Shown: in pieces, positions 33,983 through 34,593 of the stretch
Layout: each line of letters begins with the position of its first letter
Position numbering within the stretch: position 1 is the stretch's first letter
Source: Litoribacter ruber
Lineage (GTDB): Bacteria > Bacteroidota > Bacteroidia > Cytophagales > Cyclobacteriaceae
Reading direction: 5' to 3'
Length of the DNA: 34,593 nt
Assembly (NCBI RefSeq): GCF_018500185.1
Contig: NZ_JAHBGI010000016.1
Span: forward strand, 1-34,593
Position numbers and translations under genes: made by a program
The notes under the pieces: model-generated
The model's input: the letters and a program-made list of their open reading frames with translations, nothing else
Told to the model about the DNA's origin: nothing
The model's database searches: none

Positions 33983-34545
33983 GTGGCCGAGCGAAGCCGA
34001 GGCCAAGACTAAGTAGGAAACACGAAGTTGGGTTAAAGGTTTAAGGTCCAGAAGGGAATAGCTGCGCTGGATTCCCTTCTGGACTGATTAATGGATTAAG
34101 GAGCGGAAGTAGCTTACGTTAATCCGTTAATCCATTCAGCCCATCACCTTTTTATTCCCTAACCTCCTAAACCTCCCGATCCCCGCAGGGATGATCGGGG
34201 AATAAACTTCTAACCTACGTAGTTTAGGAGGTTATTCGGCCTACGGCCTGGTTTAGGGGTTTAGAAACCGCGAAGCGACGAGGAGGATGAGGCGTTGGTT
34301 TCACGCCACGAGCGCAAAGAGATTGCGCAAAGGGCGCGGCGTTGCCTACAGCTCCGTTAGGACCGGCCGATATAATAACCGCCGGTCAGGGTGGGGATGG
34401 CGTATACCCTAACCTCCTAAACCTCCCGATCCCCGCAGGGATGATCGGGGAATAAACTTCTAACCTACGTAGTTTAGAAGGTTATTCAGCCTGCGGCCTG
34501 GTTTAGGGGTTTAGAAACCGCGAAGCGGCGAGGAGAGCTTCTTCC
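33983..34545. repeat. Modular palindromic repeat island E with a 250-base tandem duplication
   Basis: A CCTCGG...CCGAGG hairpin (about 33978-34002) is followed by the GTCC hairpin at 34046-34084 and the TTACGTTAATCC arm. Then come two copies of the CCTAACCTCC...GCGACGAGGAGG block (34158-34287 and 34408-34536), nearly identical over about 130 bases and offset by 250. Between them lie the GCGCAAAGAG...GGGCGCGGCG module and an internally deleted copy of the mini-hairpin/CCGCCGGT module that is complete at 8937-9077. I see no gene from 33952 to the window end. Confidence 0.85.
34046..34084. repeat. GTCC...GGAC hairpin element
   Basis: Arms GTCCAGAAGGGAAT and ATTCCCTTCTGGAC form a perfect 14-bp stem around a loop with AGCTGCGCT. 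The flanks match the copies at 26316 and 26448. Confidence 0.85.
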
Positions 34546-34593
34546 CAGGACAACCGACTTATTTACTTTTCACTCACTTCTTTTTACCTAATT

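Noticed and set aside
1-34593. CRISPR array
   Set aside because: The repeated units are long, modular and widely dispersed, with no regular spacers and no cas genes in the window.

Overview
The window looks like chromosomal DNA of an aerobic, glycan-degrading Bacteroidota, most likely of the Cyclobacteriaceae type. The evidence is a SusC/SusD pair, a type IX secretion (T9SS) C-terminal sorting domain, Bacteroidota-style lipoproteins, DUF4221 and DUF6624 proteins, and promoters of the TAnnTTTG class with no strong Shine-Dalgarno use. I see no rRNA, tRNA, CRISPR array or intact transposase.

Layout. (1) Positions 1-7895 encode surface and secreted proteins: a lipoprotein with two Fn3-like repeats, a 1392-residue RCC1-propeller/Fn3/T9SS protein sharing those repeats, a small outer-membrane-type protein and a secreted protein of unknown function. 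(2) Positions 7896-9205 are a repeat-rich zone holding the 3' remnant of an MFS sugar transporter. (3) Positions 9206-24565 are a divergent polysaccharide/amino-sugar utilisation locus. Leftward run agaS, a tagatose-6-phosphate-kinase-like gene, a second PfkB kinase, a class II aldolase, an amidohydrolase, a GH109 alpha-N-acetylgalactosaminidase and a DeoR regulator. Rightward run susC, susD, a DUF5077/DUF3472 lipoprotein and an SSS-family symporter. (4) Positions 24845-28469 hold a DUF6624 protein, a GNAT acetyltransferase, a large repeat island, a small membrane protein and a DUF4221 lipoprotein gene split by an in-frame amber codon. (5) Positions 29023-33951, on the minus strand, hold a zeta-toxin-like ATPase with a tiny overlapping upstream gene, a 997-residue primase-helicase fusion (TOTE-type AEP plus SF2 helicase), a CHAP-domain amidase and a 57-residue membrane protein. 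The window ends in another repeat island.

How the genes fit together. The central locus reads as an N-acetylgalactosamine (GalNAc) pathway. SusC/SusD and the lipoprotein would capture glycan, Tat-exported GH109 would release GalNAc, and the symporter would import it. One PfkB protein would make GalNAc-6-P. The amidohydrolase is the only candidate deacetylase. AgaS would give tagatose-6-P, the LacC/FruK-like kinase the bisphosphate, and the aldolase triose phosphates. The DeoR protein probably represses both arms through TTTC-rich direct repeats in the 16.4-16.8 kb intergenic region.

The other main feature is a set of dispersed palindromic repeats. They form several modular islands, and the stem sequences of the hairpins change in a compensated way between copies.
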